Source: Duganella callida (GTDB lineage: Bacteria; Pseudomonadota; Gammaproteobacteria; Burkholderiales; Burkholderiaceae_D). Taken from it: a DNA stretch of 64,000 bases. The stretch spans positions 1-64,000 of the forward strand of contig NZ_SPVG01000191.1 in the NCBI RefSeq assembly GCF_004614165.1, given 5' to 3'. Every line of letters begins with the position of its first letter. Position 1 is the stretch's first letter. The position numbers and the translations under genes are program-made. Of this stretch, positions 38,590-47,813 are shown piece by piece. The notes beneath the pieces are model-generated. The model searched no databases and was not told where the DNA came from. It saw only the letters and a list, made by a program, of their open reading frames with translations.

Positions 38590-39357
38590 ATGCGACATAC
38601 CAGCCAACGCCGCGCCTCCATCATGCAGGCGCTCACTCAACACGGCTCGGTGCAGGTGAACGAGCTGGTGGAACAGCTGGGGGTCTCCGCGGTCACCATC
38701 CGCACCGACCTCAGCGCGCTGGAATCCCAGGGCCTGGTGACGCGCAGCCATGGCGGCGCATCGCTGATGCGCACCCCGCCCACCGAACACACCATCCCGC
38801 AAAAGGACGCGATCAATCACGAACAGAAAGTGAAGATCGGCGCCTACGCCGCGCGCATGGTGCAGCCGGGCGATAACATCATCATCGACTCGGGCACCAC
38901 CACCATCTCGCTGGCGCGCCATCTGCGCGAGGCGAAGGATGTGACGGTAATGACCAACGGCCTGAATATCGCCTGGGAACTGGCCGACGCGCCGGGCGTG
39001 GACCTGATCCTGACCGGCGGACTGCTGCGCAAGCAGTCGCTGTCGATCCAGGGTTCGCAGGCCGAAGCCTGCCTGCAGGCCTACAGCTTCGACAAACTGT
39101 TCCTCGGTGTCGACGGTTTCGACCTGCAGTTCGGCGTCACCACCCACCACGAGGCCGAGGCCAGCCTGAATCACAAGATGGTGGAACGGGCCAAGAAGAT
39201 CATCGTGCTGACCGACGCCTCCAAGTTCGGCCGCGTGAGCCTGCACCGCATCGTGCAGCTGGACCGCGTGGACACGGTGATCACCGACGCCGGCATCAGC
39301 CCGGAGTACCGCGACGGCCTGCTGGAAGCCGGCATCGAGCTGCTGATAGCGGAGTGA
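38590..39357 (+). CDS. agaR: DeoR family regulator AgaR
   Basis: 255 aa. N-terminal winged helix (RRASIMQALTQHGSVQVNEL...SAVTIRTDLSALESQGLVTR) and DeoRC sensor domain with DSGTTTISLARHL and LTGGLLRKQSLSIQG. The DeoRC fold binds sugar phosphates, here presumably a GalNAc pathway intermediate. It lies inside the aga operon, 34 bp after agaZ and 4 bp before the deacetylase gene. Its targets are likely the CTTTCG motifs in 34845-35141. Confidence 0.92.
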   Translation: MRHTSQRRASIMQALTQHGSVQVNELVEQLGVSAVTIRTDLSALESQGLVTRSHGGASLMRTPPTEHTIPQKDAINHEQKVKIGAYAARMVQPGDNIIIDSGTTTISLARHLREAKDVTVMTNGLNIAWELADAPGVDLILTGGLLRKQSLSIQGSQAEACLQAYSFDKLFLGVDGFDLQFGVTTHHEAEASLNHKMVERAKKIIVLTDASKFGRVSLHRIVQLDRVDTVITDAGISPEYRDGLLEAGIELLIAE

Positions 39358-39361
39358 CGCC

Positions 39362-40459
39362 GTGCTGAGTGGACGTATTCTTACCCCCGCCGGCTGGATC
39401 AAGGGCCGCATCGATTTCGATCAGCGCATCCGCCAGATCAGCGAGGACCAGGGCGCCGACGGCAGGCTGACCATCCTGCCCGGCTTTATCGACCTGCACG
39501 TGCATGGCGCGGCCGGCGTCGACATCATGCAGGGCGGCGGCGCCGGCGCCACCGTGGCGCGCGCGCATGCGAAGCACGGCACCACGGCCATGCTGGGCAC
39601 CACCATGACCGCCACCGACAATTCGATCCGCCGTGCGCTCAACGGCCTGGCGCCGGTGATCGCCGCGCGTCCGGCCGGCGGCGCGCGCATGCTGGGCGTG
39701 CATCTGGAAGGCCCCTTCCTCAGCATTCATCGCCTCGGCGCGCAGCCGGCCGATGCGGTGGTCATGGGCAGCATGGACCTGGTGCGCAGCTATCACGCCA
39801 TTGCGCCCATCCGCGCCATGACCCTCGCCACCGAAGTCGATGGCCACCTCGACCTGATCCCGCAAATGAACGCCTTGGGCATCCGCGTGCAGATCGGTCA
39901 TAGCAACGGCTCGTACGAGGATGGCGTGGCCGCACTGAAGGCCGGTGCGGCCGGCTTCACCCATCTGTACAACGGCATGACGGGGCTGAACCACTACAAG
40001 CCCGGCATCGTCGGCGCGGCGCTCGCGCATGCGGAGTATGCGGAAATCATCCCCGACCTGCAGCACGTCGATCCCGGTGCGATCCGCGCGGCCCTGCGCG
40101 CGATTCCGCGCCTGTACGGCGTGACCGACGCCACCTCGGCCACCGGCATGCCGGACGGCGAATATGCGCTGGGCAGCCAGCGCGTCTACAAGTGCGTGGG
40201 CTGCGTGCGGCTGGCGACCGGATCGCTGGCCGGCAGTGTGCTGACCATGGATCAGGCGCTGCGCAATTTTGTCGGCCTGGGTCTGGACCTGGCCGACGCC
40301 TCGCACCGTTTGTCGCTCTACCCGGCCGATTATCTGGGCGAAATGGAGCGCGGCAGGCTGGCGACCGGCGCCTGGGCCGACATGGTGGTCCTCAACGAAG
40401 AATTACAACCGGTGGCCGTCTTCGTGGAAGGTGAAGCCATCGATCTCACAGCAACTTAA
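39362..40459 (+). CDS. agaA: N-acetylgalactosamine/glucosamine-6-phosphate deacetylase
   Basis: 365 aa from a GTG start. Amidohydrolase fold: metal motif DLHVHG, catalytic region HLEGPF, then IGHSNGSYE, HLYNGMTGLNHYKPG and TDATSATGMPDG with the catalytic Asp. It removes acetate from GalNAc-6-P (or GlcNAc-6-P). Neighbours favour the galacto epimer, though NagA and AgaA cannot be told apart confidently by sequence. It is slightly shorter than E. coli NagA at the N-terminus. Confidence 0.9.
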   Translation: MLSGRILTPAGWIKGRIDFDQRIRQISEDQGADGRLTILPGFIDLHVHGAAGVDIMQGGGAGATVARAHAKHGTTAMLGTTMTATDNSIRRALNGLAPVIAARPAGGARMLGVHLEGPFLSIHRLGAQPADAVVMGSMDLVRSYHAIAPIRAMTLATEVDGHLDLIPQMNALGIRVQIGHSNGSYEDGVAALKAGAAGFTHLYNGMTGLNHYKPGIVGAALAHAEYAEIIPDLQHVDPGAIRAALRAIPRLYGVTDATSATGMPDGEYALGSQRVYKCVGCVRLATGSLAGSVLTMDQALRNFVGLGLDLADASHRLSLYPADYLGEMERGRLATGAWADMVVLNEELQPVAVFVEGEAIDLTAT

Positions 40460-40474
40460 ACGACGGGAGACTTG

Positions 40475-42316
40475 ATGCAAGCACGCGCCATGAAGTTTTT
40501 ATTGTTCATCGCAGGCATAGGTGGTTTGCTGTACGGGATAGACGTGGGCATCATTGCCGGCGCGCTGCCCTATCTGGAATCCACCGCCTCGGTGGCGTGG
40601 CGTTTGAGTGCCCAGCAACTCGGCTTCATCGTGGCGGCGGTGCTGCTGGGATCCGTGCTGTCCTCGTTGTTTGCCGGCGCGTTGGCCGACTGGATCGGCA
40701 GGCGCTGGGCGATGGTGCTGTCGGGCGTGCTGTTCACGCTCAGTATTCCGCTGATCGCGCTGGCCGACGGCTACGTGCCGCTGCTGCTCGGCCGTCTGCT
40801 GCAAGGCGTCAGCGGCGGCTTGATCGGCGTGATCGTGCCGCTGTACCTGGCCGAGTGCCTGCACGCGCGCCAGCGCGGACGCGGCGCCGCGCTGTTCCAG
40901 CTGCTGCTGACCATCGGCCTGGTGGCGGCGGCCGTGGTCGGCCTGCTGCAGGCGCAGTCGGTGGAAACCGCCACCGCGGCGGCCCGGCAACTGGGCGACA
41001 GCGCGCGCGAGGCGGCCGTCTTCGCGGCCAAGGATCATGCCTGGCGCAGCATCTTCTGGTGGTGTCTGACGCCGGGCCTGGTGTTCACCATTGGCAGCCT
41101 GCTGCTGTCCGAATCGCCGCGCTGGCTGGCGCGCCGCGGACGCATGGAGGAGGCCCGCACCGCGCTGCTGCGCACCCGCCCCGCCGACGAGGCGGAAGCC
41201 GAGCTGCGCGAAATCCGGCAGGCGCTGGCCCCCGCGAACACGGGAGACAGCGGGACCGCGGCTGGCGCCGGGACGGGCGCGAATGGCCGCGCGGCCGGCA
41301 GCGAGGCCGCGTACCGCGCCTCCCCGCGCACCGGGGAGTCGCTGCTCAGCCGCCGCTACGTGCTGCCCTTCCTGCTGGCCTGCCTGATCCTGGCGCTGAA
41401 CCAGGCCACCGGCATCAACTCGGTGCTGGCCTACGTGGTGAACATCCTGAACCAGGCCGGCCTGCCCGGCGCCACCGCCAACGCGGCCGACGTCGCGCTC
41501 AAGGTATTGAACTCGCTGATGACCATCGTCGCCGTGGTACTGGTCGACCGCAAGGGCCGCAAATTCCTGCTGATGCTGGGCACCGGCTGCATCGTGGTGG
41601 CCCTGGTGGCCGCGGGCCTGCTGTTCCGCGGCGTCGAAGGCGAACAGCGCGACGTGCGTCCCATGTTGCAGGCGCAGATCCAGTCCGACAGCCTGTCGCT
41701 GCGGCTGGACGCGGAAACCCTGCGTGCGCTGAGCGTCCAGAGCGGCGCGCCAGTGCAGCTGACGGTGGCGTATTCCTACGGTCCCTTCACCAATGTGCAG
41801 ACGCGCCGCAGCGACGATCCGGCGCTGCCGGTGCTGCGTCTGAGCCGTGAAGACACCGTGCAGCCGGACAGCGTGATCGGCGTGTTCTTCCGCAAGCTGC
41901 ATCTGAATCCGTTCGCCGATCCGGCCGACGCCAAAAACGCCGCCCTGCGCATCGAACGCGCCGACATCGCCGCGGTGCCGCCGGCGGCTCACGGCTGGCA
42001 GGTGGCGCTGGCCATGTGTCTGTTCGTGGCGGGGTTCGCGGTCGGTCCCGGCGTGTGCGTGTGGCTGGCGCTGTCGGAGCTGATGCCGACGCGCATCCGC
42101 TCGAACGGCATGAGCATCGCGCTGCTGATCAACCAGTTCGTCTCGACCATGATCGCCGCCGTGTTCCTGCCCACCGTGGGCGAATACGGCTATGCGACCA
42201 TGTTCTTTGGCTGGGCAGGCTGCACCTTGCTGTACTTCCTGACCGCCACCTTCCTGCTGCCCGAGACCAAGGGCAAGACGCTGGAAGAAATCGAAGCGCA
42301 CTTCGCCCGGCGATGA
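40475..42316 (+). CDS. MFS sugar porter with large periplasmic insert
   Basis: 613 aa from the ATG at 40475 (SD GGGAGA). Sugar-porter signatures are clear: GIDVGIIAGALPYL in TM1, DWIGRRWAM, the LSESPRWLARRGR motif after TM6, LNQATGINSVLAYV in TM7, DRKGRKFLL, and a PETKGKTLEEIE end. Most family members have 460-500 residues. The extra length is an insert of about 115 residues between TM9 and TM10 (about 386-503) that should face the periplasm, plus a Gly/Ala-rich central loop. It is last in the aga operon, so it is the probable inner-membrane GalNAc importer. Confidence 0.92.
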   Translation: MQARAMKFLLFIAGIGGLLYGIDVGIIAGALPYLESTASVAWRLSAQQLGFIVAAVLLGSVLSSLFAGALADWIGRRWAMVLSGVLFTLSIPLIALADGYVPLLLGRLLQGVSGGLIGVIVPLYLAECLHARQRGRGAALFQLLLTIGLVAAAVVGLLQAQSVETATAAARQLGDSAREAAVFAAKDHAWRSIFWWCLTPGLVFTIGSLLLSESPRWLARRGRMEEARTALLRTRPADEAEAELREIRQALAPANTGDSGTAAGAGTGANGRAAGSEAAYRASPRTGESLLSRRYVLPFLLACLILALNQATGINSVLAYVVNILNQAGLPGATANAADVALKVLNSLMTIVAVVLVDRKGRKFLLMLGTGCIVVALVAAGLLFRGVEGEQRDVRPMLQAQIQSDSLSLRLDAETLRALSVQSGAPVQLTVAYSYGPFTNVQTRRSDDPALPVLRLSREDTVQPDSVIGVFFRKLHLNPFADPADAKNAALRIERADIAAVPPAAHGWQVALAMCLFVAGFAVGPGVCVWLALSELMPTRIRSNGMSIALLINQFVSTMIAAVFLPTVGEYGYATMFFGWAGCTLLYFLTATFLLPETKGKTLEEIEAHFARR

Positions 42317-42344
42317 GCCCCCAGCCCCTCCTCAGGCGGGGCTC
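42315..42344. terminator. Hairpin between MFS and hydrolase genes
   Basis: GAGCCCC/GGGGCTC, a 7-bp stem with a 16-nt loop, spans the two convergent stops. Without U-tracts it is only a plausible terminator. Confidence 0.4.
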
Positions 42345-43120
42345 AGGCACGCCTCCAGGGTCAGTTCCAGCAGCGGGAAGTGACCCGTTTCCACCTTGCA
42401 GAACTCCGCCTGCGGGAAAATCACCTCCCAGATCTTGCGATCCTGTTCGGCATCGATCATCGGATCGTAGGCGCCGAACAGCACCGACACCGGGCCTTCG
42501 AACGGGCTGCGCAGCGGCGTATGGTCGCGCACCGAGAAATCATCCGACGTCGCCACCGAGGTCGGTCCATCGAACGCGCCCGGCTGCTGGATCAGTTCCG
42601 CGAACGAACGCGCCGCATCCGGACCGGCGTTGGGGCCGAAATACAGCGCCGTCACATCCGGCAGCAGCGACAAGGCGCCGAATACGTCCCAGAAGCGCGG
42701 ACGGCCCGGATCTTCCTCGTACATGGCCAACGCCATGGCCAGCTTGCCCGCATGCTCATGATCGGTGTGCACACGGAAGGCGCGGCGCGCCAGGCGCAGG
42801 GCGGCCTGCTCCGGGTTGAAGGTCGGCGCCAGCAGCACGATATTTTTGACCAGTTCCGGCACGGTGCGCGCCAGATGCACCGCCAGGTGGGCGCCGAACG
42901 AGCTGGCCATCACCGTCAGCGGCGCGCCGGCCTGCCCGGCCACGCGGCGGAACTCGGTCACGGTGGAATTCAGCAGGTCCAGATACGGCCCCTCGGCGCA
43001 CGGCCGGATCACCGGCTGGTGCCACCAGTGCACATGCGTCGCTTCCGGATAACGCGCGCGCTCGAAGACCGGACCCAGCCCCGGACCGCCGTGCAGATAA
43101 AAAACCGATGGTGCAGCCAT
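42332..43120 (-). CDS. Alpha/beta hydrolase
   Basis: 262 aa, cytosolic. Oxyanion motif HGGPG near the N-terminus, nucleophile elbow ASSFGAH (in place of the common GxSxG), acid in LFGAYDPMID and His in ETGHFPLLE. The HGGPG motif is shared with prolyl-iminopeptidase-like hydrolases, but the lid is too short to assign a substrate. It is transcribed toward the MFS gene and apart from the aga operon. Confidence 0.85.
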   Translation of the reverse strand: MAAPSVFYLHGGPGLGPVFERARYPEATHVHWWHQPVIRPCAEGPYLDLLNSTVTEFRRVAGQAGAPLTVMASSFGAHLAVHLARTVPELVKNIVLLAPTFNPEQAALRLARRAFRVHTDHEHAGKLAMALAMYEEDPGRPRFWDVFGALSLLPDVTALYFGPNAGPDAARSFAELIQQPGAFDGPTSVATSDDFSVRDHTPLRSPFEGPVSVLFGAYDPMIDAEQDRKIWEVIFPQAEFCKVETGHFPLLELTLEACLSPA

Positions 43121-43197
43121 GTTCTCTCCTCAAAATGTAGCGGCTATTATAAATATTGTTGGTTGACATTGCCTAAATCCCGCCGCAAGATTTACGG

Positions 43198-44502
43198 ATG
43201 AAAAAATTCCTCTTTGCCATGTCTCTGCTGCTGGCTGCAGCGTCCCAGGCCCAGGTCTTGTCGGTGCGCGACCAGGCCACCGTCGTCAATGAACTGCTGG
43301 CGGACCGCTTCGAGCACTTGCTGCCGGCCGCCATGGAGCAGACCGGCATCGACATGTGGGTGGTGGTGGCACGCGAGTACAACGAAGACCCGGTGCTGAA
43401 GACCATGCTGCCGGCCGAATGGCTGAACGCCCGCCGCCGCACCATCCTGGTGTTTTACCGCGACGGCAAGAGCGGCAAGGTGGAACGCCTGGCCGTGGCG
43501 CGCTACAACGTCGGCAAGAGCATCACCGCCGCCTGGGACATGAAAAAATTCCCCGACCAGTGGGCCGCGCTGGTGGACATCATCAAGCAACGCAACCCGG
43601 TCAAGATCGCGCTGAACACCTCGGCCAACTTCGGCCACGCGGACGGCATCGACCATACCGAATACACCGAACTGCTGGCCGCGCTGCCGGCCGACTACAA
43701 GCGCCGCGTGGTGTCGGCCGAGCCGCTGGCCGTGCGCTGGCTGGAGACCCGTACCGAAAGGGAAATGCAGATCTACCCGCAACTGGTCAACGCCACCCAC
43801 AAGATCATCGAGGAAGGCTTTTCCGAGCGCGTGATCACCCCCGGCATCACCACCGCCGACGACGTGGTGTGGTGGTTCCGCCAGAAGATCCGCGATCTCG
43901 GTTATGACACCTGGTTCCATCCGTCGGTGGAGATCCAGCGCCAGGGCAAGGGCCTGGCCAATCCCGACATCATCATCCCCGGCGACCTGCTGCACGTGGA
44001 CATCGGCATCACCTATTTGCGTCTGAACACCGACATCCAGCAGCACGCCTACGTACTGAAGCCGGGCGAGACGGCCGCGCCGAAAGCGCTGGTGCAAGCC
44101 TTTGCCAACGCCAACCGCGTGCAGGACATCCTGCTGTCGCAGTTTCAGCAAGGCCGCAGCGGCAACCAGATGTTGGCGGCCGCGCTCAGGCAGGCCACGG
44201 CGGAAAACCTGCAGCCGACCATCTACACGCATCCGATCGGCTACCACGGCCATGCGGCCGGGCCGGCCATCGGCATGTGGGACATGCAGGGCGGCGTGCC
44301 CGGCACCGGCGATGAACAGCTGCGCTACCGCACCGCCTACTCGATCGAGCTGAACGCGGCCACCGCGATTCCTGGCTATCAGGAGCCGGTGCGCATCATG
44401 CTGGAAGAGGATGCCTATTTCGATGAAAGCGGCATCCGCTACATCAACGGCCGGCAAAAAGAGCTGCTGCTCCTGCCACGGCGCGCGCCAAACGTTGAAT
44501 AG
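43198..44502 (+). CDS. M24 family metallopeptidase (Xaa-Pro peptidase-like), exported
   Basis: 434 aa with a signal peptide (MKKFLFAMSLLLAAASQAQ). The C-terminal pita-bread fold keeps a dimetal set: Asp in LLHVDIGIT, a second Asp 11 residues later in LNTDIQ, His in HPIGYHGHAAGP, Glu in SIELNAATAIP and Glu in EEDAYFDESG. The N-terminal creatinase-type domain (about 30-190) has MWVVVAREYNEDP. It likely cleaves proline-containing peptides in the periplasm. It stands alone between divergent and co-directional genes. Confidence 0.9.
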   Translation: MKKFLFAMSLLLAAASQAQVLSVRDQATVVNELLADRFEHLLPAAMEQTGIDMWVVVAREYNEDPVLKTMLPAEWLNARRRTILVFYRDGKSGKVERLAVARYNVGKSITAAWDMKKFPDQWAALVDIIKQRNPVKIALNTSANFGHADGIDHTEYTELLAALPADYKRRVVSAEPLAVRWLETRTEREMQIYPQLVNATHKIIEEGFSERVITPGITTADDVVWWFRQKIRDLGYDTWFHPSVEIQRQGKGLANPDIIIPGDLLHVDIGITYLRLNTDIQQHAYVLKPGETAAPKALVQAFANANRVQDILLSQFQQGRSGNQMLAAALRQATAENLQPTIYTHPIGYHGHAAGPAIGMWDMQGGVPGTGDEQLRYRTAYSIELNAATAIPGYQEPVRIMLEEDAYFDESGIRYINGRQKELLLLPRRAPNVE

Positions 44503-44621
44503 GAAAAACAAATAGTTCCTGCAAGCTCGGGAGTGCCATATCGCGGCGACATTTGCGATGATAGTGGTGGACGTCAGGTTCCAAAACGTCCCCTCTTCCA
44601 ACCCCGACCAGGAGCAAACTT

Positions 44622-45113
44622 ATGAACTCGTTTGTGGAAACGCTGTCCCCGGCAGCGCGCAATCATGCGGAAGCCCGCATCGATTACTACACCGACCTGA
44701 CCCAGGCGGTGCTGCACTCCCTGCGCCAGCTGACCGAGGCCAATGTGCAGTTCAGCCGCGAATGGCTGGACGATTCCACCAGCGCCCTGCGCACCGCGCT
44801 GCTGACGCCGCCATCCGAACGCACCGCCGACGCCGCACCGAAGGCGGCCGAGGCGACGCTGCACAAGCTGCAGGCTTACCATCAGAAGCTGGCGCAGGTG
44901 GCCAGCGAATTCCAGAATGAGCTGACCAAGGTGGCCCAGGAGCGCGTGCCGCAGACCGCGCGCACCGCGGGCGAGCTGGCCGATGCCGGCCGGCAGGCCG
45001 CCAGCCAGCATCTGACCGAGGAAAGCAACCGCTTCGCCAACCTCGCCAGCCAGAACAACGCGATGCCGCAAGCGGCGTCGATGCAGAGCGCGCCCGAAGG
45101 CAACCAGGGCTAA
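44622..45113 (+). CDS. Phasin family protein
   Basis: 163 aa. Helical amphipathic protein with the phasin pattern RIDYYTDLTQAVLHSLRQLTEANVQFSREWLDDS, likely coating polyhydroxyalkanoate granules. AGGAG precedes the ATG. The C-terminal Gln/Ala/Asn-rich tail is typical. No pha genes are adjacent. Its stop is 4 bp from the stop of the convergent SDR gene. Confidence 0.9.
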   Translation: MNSFVETLSPAARNHAEARIDYYTDLTQAVLHSLRQLTEANVQFSREWLDDSTSALRTALLTPPSERTADAAPKAAEATLHKLQAYHQKLAQVASEFQNELTKVAQERVPQTARTAGELADAGRQAASQHLTEESNRFANLASQNNAMPQAASMQSAPEGNQG

Positions 45114-45117
45114 GCCA

Positions 45118-46113
45118 TCACGGACCGCCGTTGCCGCCGACGGCGCCGTACACCTGGCCGGTGGCATAGCTGGATTCGTTCGACGCCAGCAGCACATAGA
45201 CCGCCGCCAGCTCGGCCGGCTGGCCTGGCCGCTTCATCGGCGTATCCTCGCCAAACTTGGGCAGCTTGTCGGCCGGCTGCCCGCCCGTCACCTGTAGCGG
45301 CGTCCAGAACGGCCCGGGCGCCACCGCGTTCACCCGTATCCCTTTCGGCGCCAACTGCTTGGCCAGGCCCTTGGTGAAAATCATGATCGCGCCCTTGGTG
45401 GCCGCGTAATCGATGATGTTTTCGCCGGGATTGTAGGCGTTGACCGAGGACGTGTTGATGATCGTCGAACCCGGCTTCATCAGCGGGATGGCCGCCTTGG
45501 TGATCCAGAACATCGCATACACATTGGTCTTGAAGGTCTCGTCGAACTGCTCGGTCGAGATGTCCAGGATGGAATCGCGCGAGAACTGGCGCGCGGCATT
45601 GTTGACCAGGATATCGAGCCCGCCCAGTTGCTGCACGGCGTCGGCCACCAGCTTCTTGCAGAACGCCTCGTCCTTGATATCGCCCGGAATCGTCACCGCC
45701 TTGCGGCCCTCGGCACGTATCAGCTCGGCCACTTCGCGCGCATCGGGTTCTTCCGCCGGCAGGTAATTGATCGCCACATCGGCGCCCTCGCGCGCATAGG
45801 CGATGGCGGCGGCGCGGCCGATGCCGGAATCGCCGCCCGTGATCAGCGCCTTGCGGCCCTTCAGACGGCCGGAGCCCTTGTAGCTGGTTTCGCCGTGGTC
45901 GGGGCGCGGCGACATCTTGCTGGTCAGGCCCGGCCAGGGCTGCTGCTGCTTGGGAAACGGCGGCTTGGGATAGGCCGTGGTGGGATCTTTCGGCGGCTGA
46001 TCGGGCTTGCCCTCGCTGCCCTGCTGCGCGCCGGCCGGCGCCATCGCCGCACCGAGCACGCCGGTGGCGGCGGCGCCGACCAGCAGGCGGCGCGAATGAT
46101 TGAATGTATCCAT
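45118..46113 (-). CDS. SDR oxidoreductase (YghA-like) with Tat-type signal
   Basis: 331 aa from the ATG at 46113. Residues 7-30 ([20 protein letters not shown], then AGAQ) look like a twin-arginine signal, which cytosolic relatives such as E. coli YghA lack. The body is a classic SDR: cofactor motif [27 protein letters not shown], and Ser/Tyr/Lys in TSSVNAYN...DYAATKGAI. It probably reduces aldehydes or sugars with NADP(H). Export of a folded, cofactor-bound enzyme by Tat would fit the signal. Confidence 0.88.
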   Translation of the reverse strand: MDTFNHSRRLLVGAAATGVLGAAMAPAGAQQGSEGKPDQPPKDPTTAYPKPPFPKQQQPWPGLTSKMSPRPDHGETSYKGSGRLKGRKALITGGDSGIGRAAAIAYAREGADVAINYLPAEEPDAREVAELIRAEGRKAVTIPGDIKDEAFCKKLVADAVQQLGGLDILVNNAARQFSRDSILDISTEQFDETFKTNVYAMFWITKAAIPLMKPGSTIINTSSVNAYNPGENIIDYAATKGAIMIFTKGLAKQLAPKGIRVNAVAPGPFWTPLQVTGGQPADKLPKFGEDTPMKRPGQPAELAAVYVLLASNESSYATGQVYGAVGGNGGP

Positions 46114-46185
46114 GGATGGTCCTTTCCTGAGGAAGAACGGCCATGATTCCAACATCCGCCGCCGCACACTGTGCGCCAGTACGCT

Positions 46186-46848
46186 TTACAGGAAACGCTC
46201 CGGAATATCTTTCGCGAACGGATACATCGAAAAATACGGCTTGGCCTCGTCCAGCACCTGCTTGACCGACGGCCGCGTCACCAGCCGTTCGAAATAGCTC
46301 TGCAGGTGATGGTATTCCTCCGGAAACGGCAGCAGCGTATGGGCGTAGAACAGCGCGGGCGCGGCGGCGCAGTCGGCCAGGCTGAACGCTTCACCGCACA
46401 TCCAGCTGCGTGTGGCCATGCGCCTCTCGATCATCTTGTAGGCCGTCTTCAGCTTGGTGCGCTCCTTGGTCTGGTCGCACATCATGCCGGTCAGATGGGC
46501 GTTGACGATGGTCTGCATCGGCTCCTGCACATAATTGTCGAAGAAGCGGTCCCACAGGCGCACGTCCAGCGCGTCGTCGCGGTTTTGCGGGATCATCAGC
46601 TGGGCGCCGGGGTGGTGCTGGTCGAGGTACTCGATGATGATCGACGTTTCCGGCACGTCGCGCAGCGGCGTGTGGTCGCGCAGCACCGGGAATTTGCACA
46701 GCGGCCAGATCGATTCCAGCTCGGCGCGGTCGGCTTCCTCGCCGAGATTGATGATGCGCTTTTCAAACTGGGTGCCGTTCTCATACAGCGCGATCAGTAC
46801 CTTGTGACAGAACGAGGCCAGCGGGTGGTAATACAAAGTCAGCGACAT
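46186..46848 (-). CDS. Glutathione S-transferase family protein
   Basis: 220 aa. Thioredoxin-fold N-domain (LTLYYHPLASFCHKVLIALYENG, with the glutathione-binding KFPVLRD and PETSIIIEYLD) and an all-helical C-domain (SWMCGEAFSLADCAAAPALFYA). Ser12 or Cys14 in the first helix could be the catalytic residue. Substrate unknown. It lies 72 bp upstream of the SDR gene, and both may belong to one stress-related unit. Confidence 0.92.
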   Translation of the reverse strand: MSLTLYYHPLASFCHKVLIALYENGTQFEKRIINLGEEADRAELESIWPLCKFPVLRDHTPLRDVPETSIIIEYLDQHHPGAQLMIPQNRDDALDVRLWDRFFDNYVQEPMQTIVNAHLTGMMCDQTKERTKLKTAYKMIERRMATRSWMCGEAFSLADCAAAPALFYAHTLLPFPEEYHHLQSYFERLVTRPSVKQVLDEAKPYFSMYPFAKDIPERFL

Positions 46849-47011
46849 AGGCAGCTCCAGAGTGCGCGGCAGCGCCGCGTGATACCAAAGATTCCAGCAA
46901 ATGATACTTCAGACACGCCGATAGCGTTACATCATATTTATTGGGAAACTTCCCGCCGTCCAGAGCCGGGCACAAGGCGCCGGCGGACCTTCAGAACGGG
47001 AAAATACCACC

Positions 47012-47773
47012 ATGCGCTACGCCATCCTCCTGACCATCGTCTCCATCTGTGCTTTCCACAACAAGAGCTTTGCCGAAGACCGCTTCTCCGCCGGCGGCGG
47101 GCTGGCCTACGTGCCCGAATACGCGGGCGCCGACAAAAGCCGTTTCGTCCCGCTGCCCTTCCTCGAACGCACCTGGGACAACGGCGTATTTGCCAGCACG
47201 CGCCGCGGCATCGGCTGGGGCACCGTCGCCGACGGCGTCAGCCTGAGCGCCGCCCTCAGCTATGACGGCGGCCGCGAAGACCACAAGAAAAGCTACTTCT
47301 CCGGCTCCGACGCACTCAAAGGCATGGGCAAGATCGAAGGCGCGGCGCAGGCGGTGCTGAGCGCCGGCTACCAGCTCGGCGATGTCGGCCTCAGCTTCAG
47401 CACCAACCAGAACCTCAGCCACCGCGAATATGGCGCCACCTACACGCTGGGTGGGTCGATGTCCCTGTACGCCGGTGCCGCCGACCAGCTGGGGCTGGGC
47501 GTGTCGGCGCAATATGGCGACCGCAAGCACGCGCAGACCTGGTTTGGCGTAACCGCCGAGCAGAGCGCGCGCTCGGGCTACCGCCAGCACACGGCCGGTG
47601 CCGGCTTCGAAACGGTCACGGCCGGCCTGAACTGGATGCATACGCTGGATCGCAACTGGTCGGTACTGACCATGGTCGGCGTCACCCGCCTGAGCGGCGA
47701 CGCCGCCGACAGCCCGCTCACCAAGCGCAAGACCACGCCGATGGTCGTCACCGGCATCAGCTACAAGTTCTAA
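47012..47773 (+). CDS. MipA/OmpV family outer-membrane protein
   Basis: 253 aa. Signal peptide to about residue 21 (NKSFA). A small beta-barrel follows with GGGLAYVPEYAGADKSRFVPLPFLE near the start, as in MipA/OmpV proteins, and a C-terminal Phe (VTGISYKF). MipA was described as a scaffold for MltA and PBP1B. Most homologues are uncharacterised or respond to antibiotics and metals. It is a single gene with about 160 bp of upstream sequence. Confidence 0.92.
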   Translation: MRYAILLTIVSICAFHNKSFAEDRFSAGGGLAYVPEYAGADKSRFVPLPFLERTWDNGVFASTRRGIGWGTVADGVSLSAALSYDGGREDHKKSYFSGSDALKGMGKIEGAAQAVLSAGYQLGDVGLSFSTNQNLSHREYGATYTLGGSMSLYAGAADQLGLGVSAQYGDRKHAQTWFGVTAEQSARSGYRQHTAGAGFETVTAGLNWMHTLDRNWSVLTMVGVTRLSGDAADSPLTKRKTTPMVVTGISYKF

Positions 47774-47813
47774 AGGCGGATCTGGTGCCTTGCGGTATCA
47801 TTGACCAAAACTC

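Noticed and set aside
40499..42301. 600-codon minus-strand ORF over the MFS porter
   Set aside because: Shadow frame; the porter motifs are on the plus strand.
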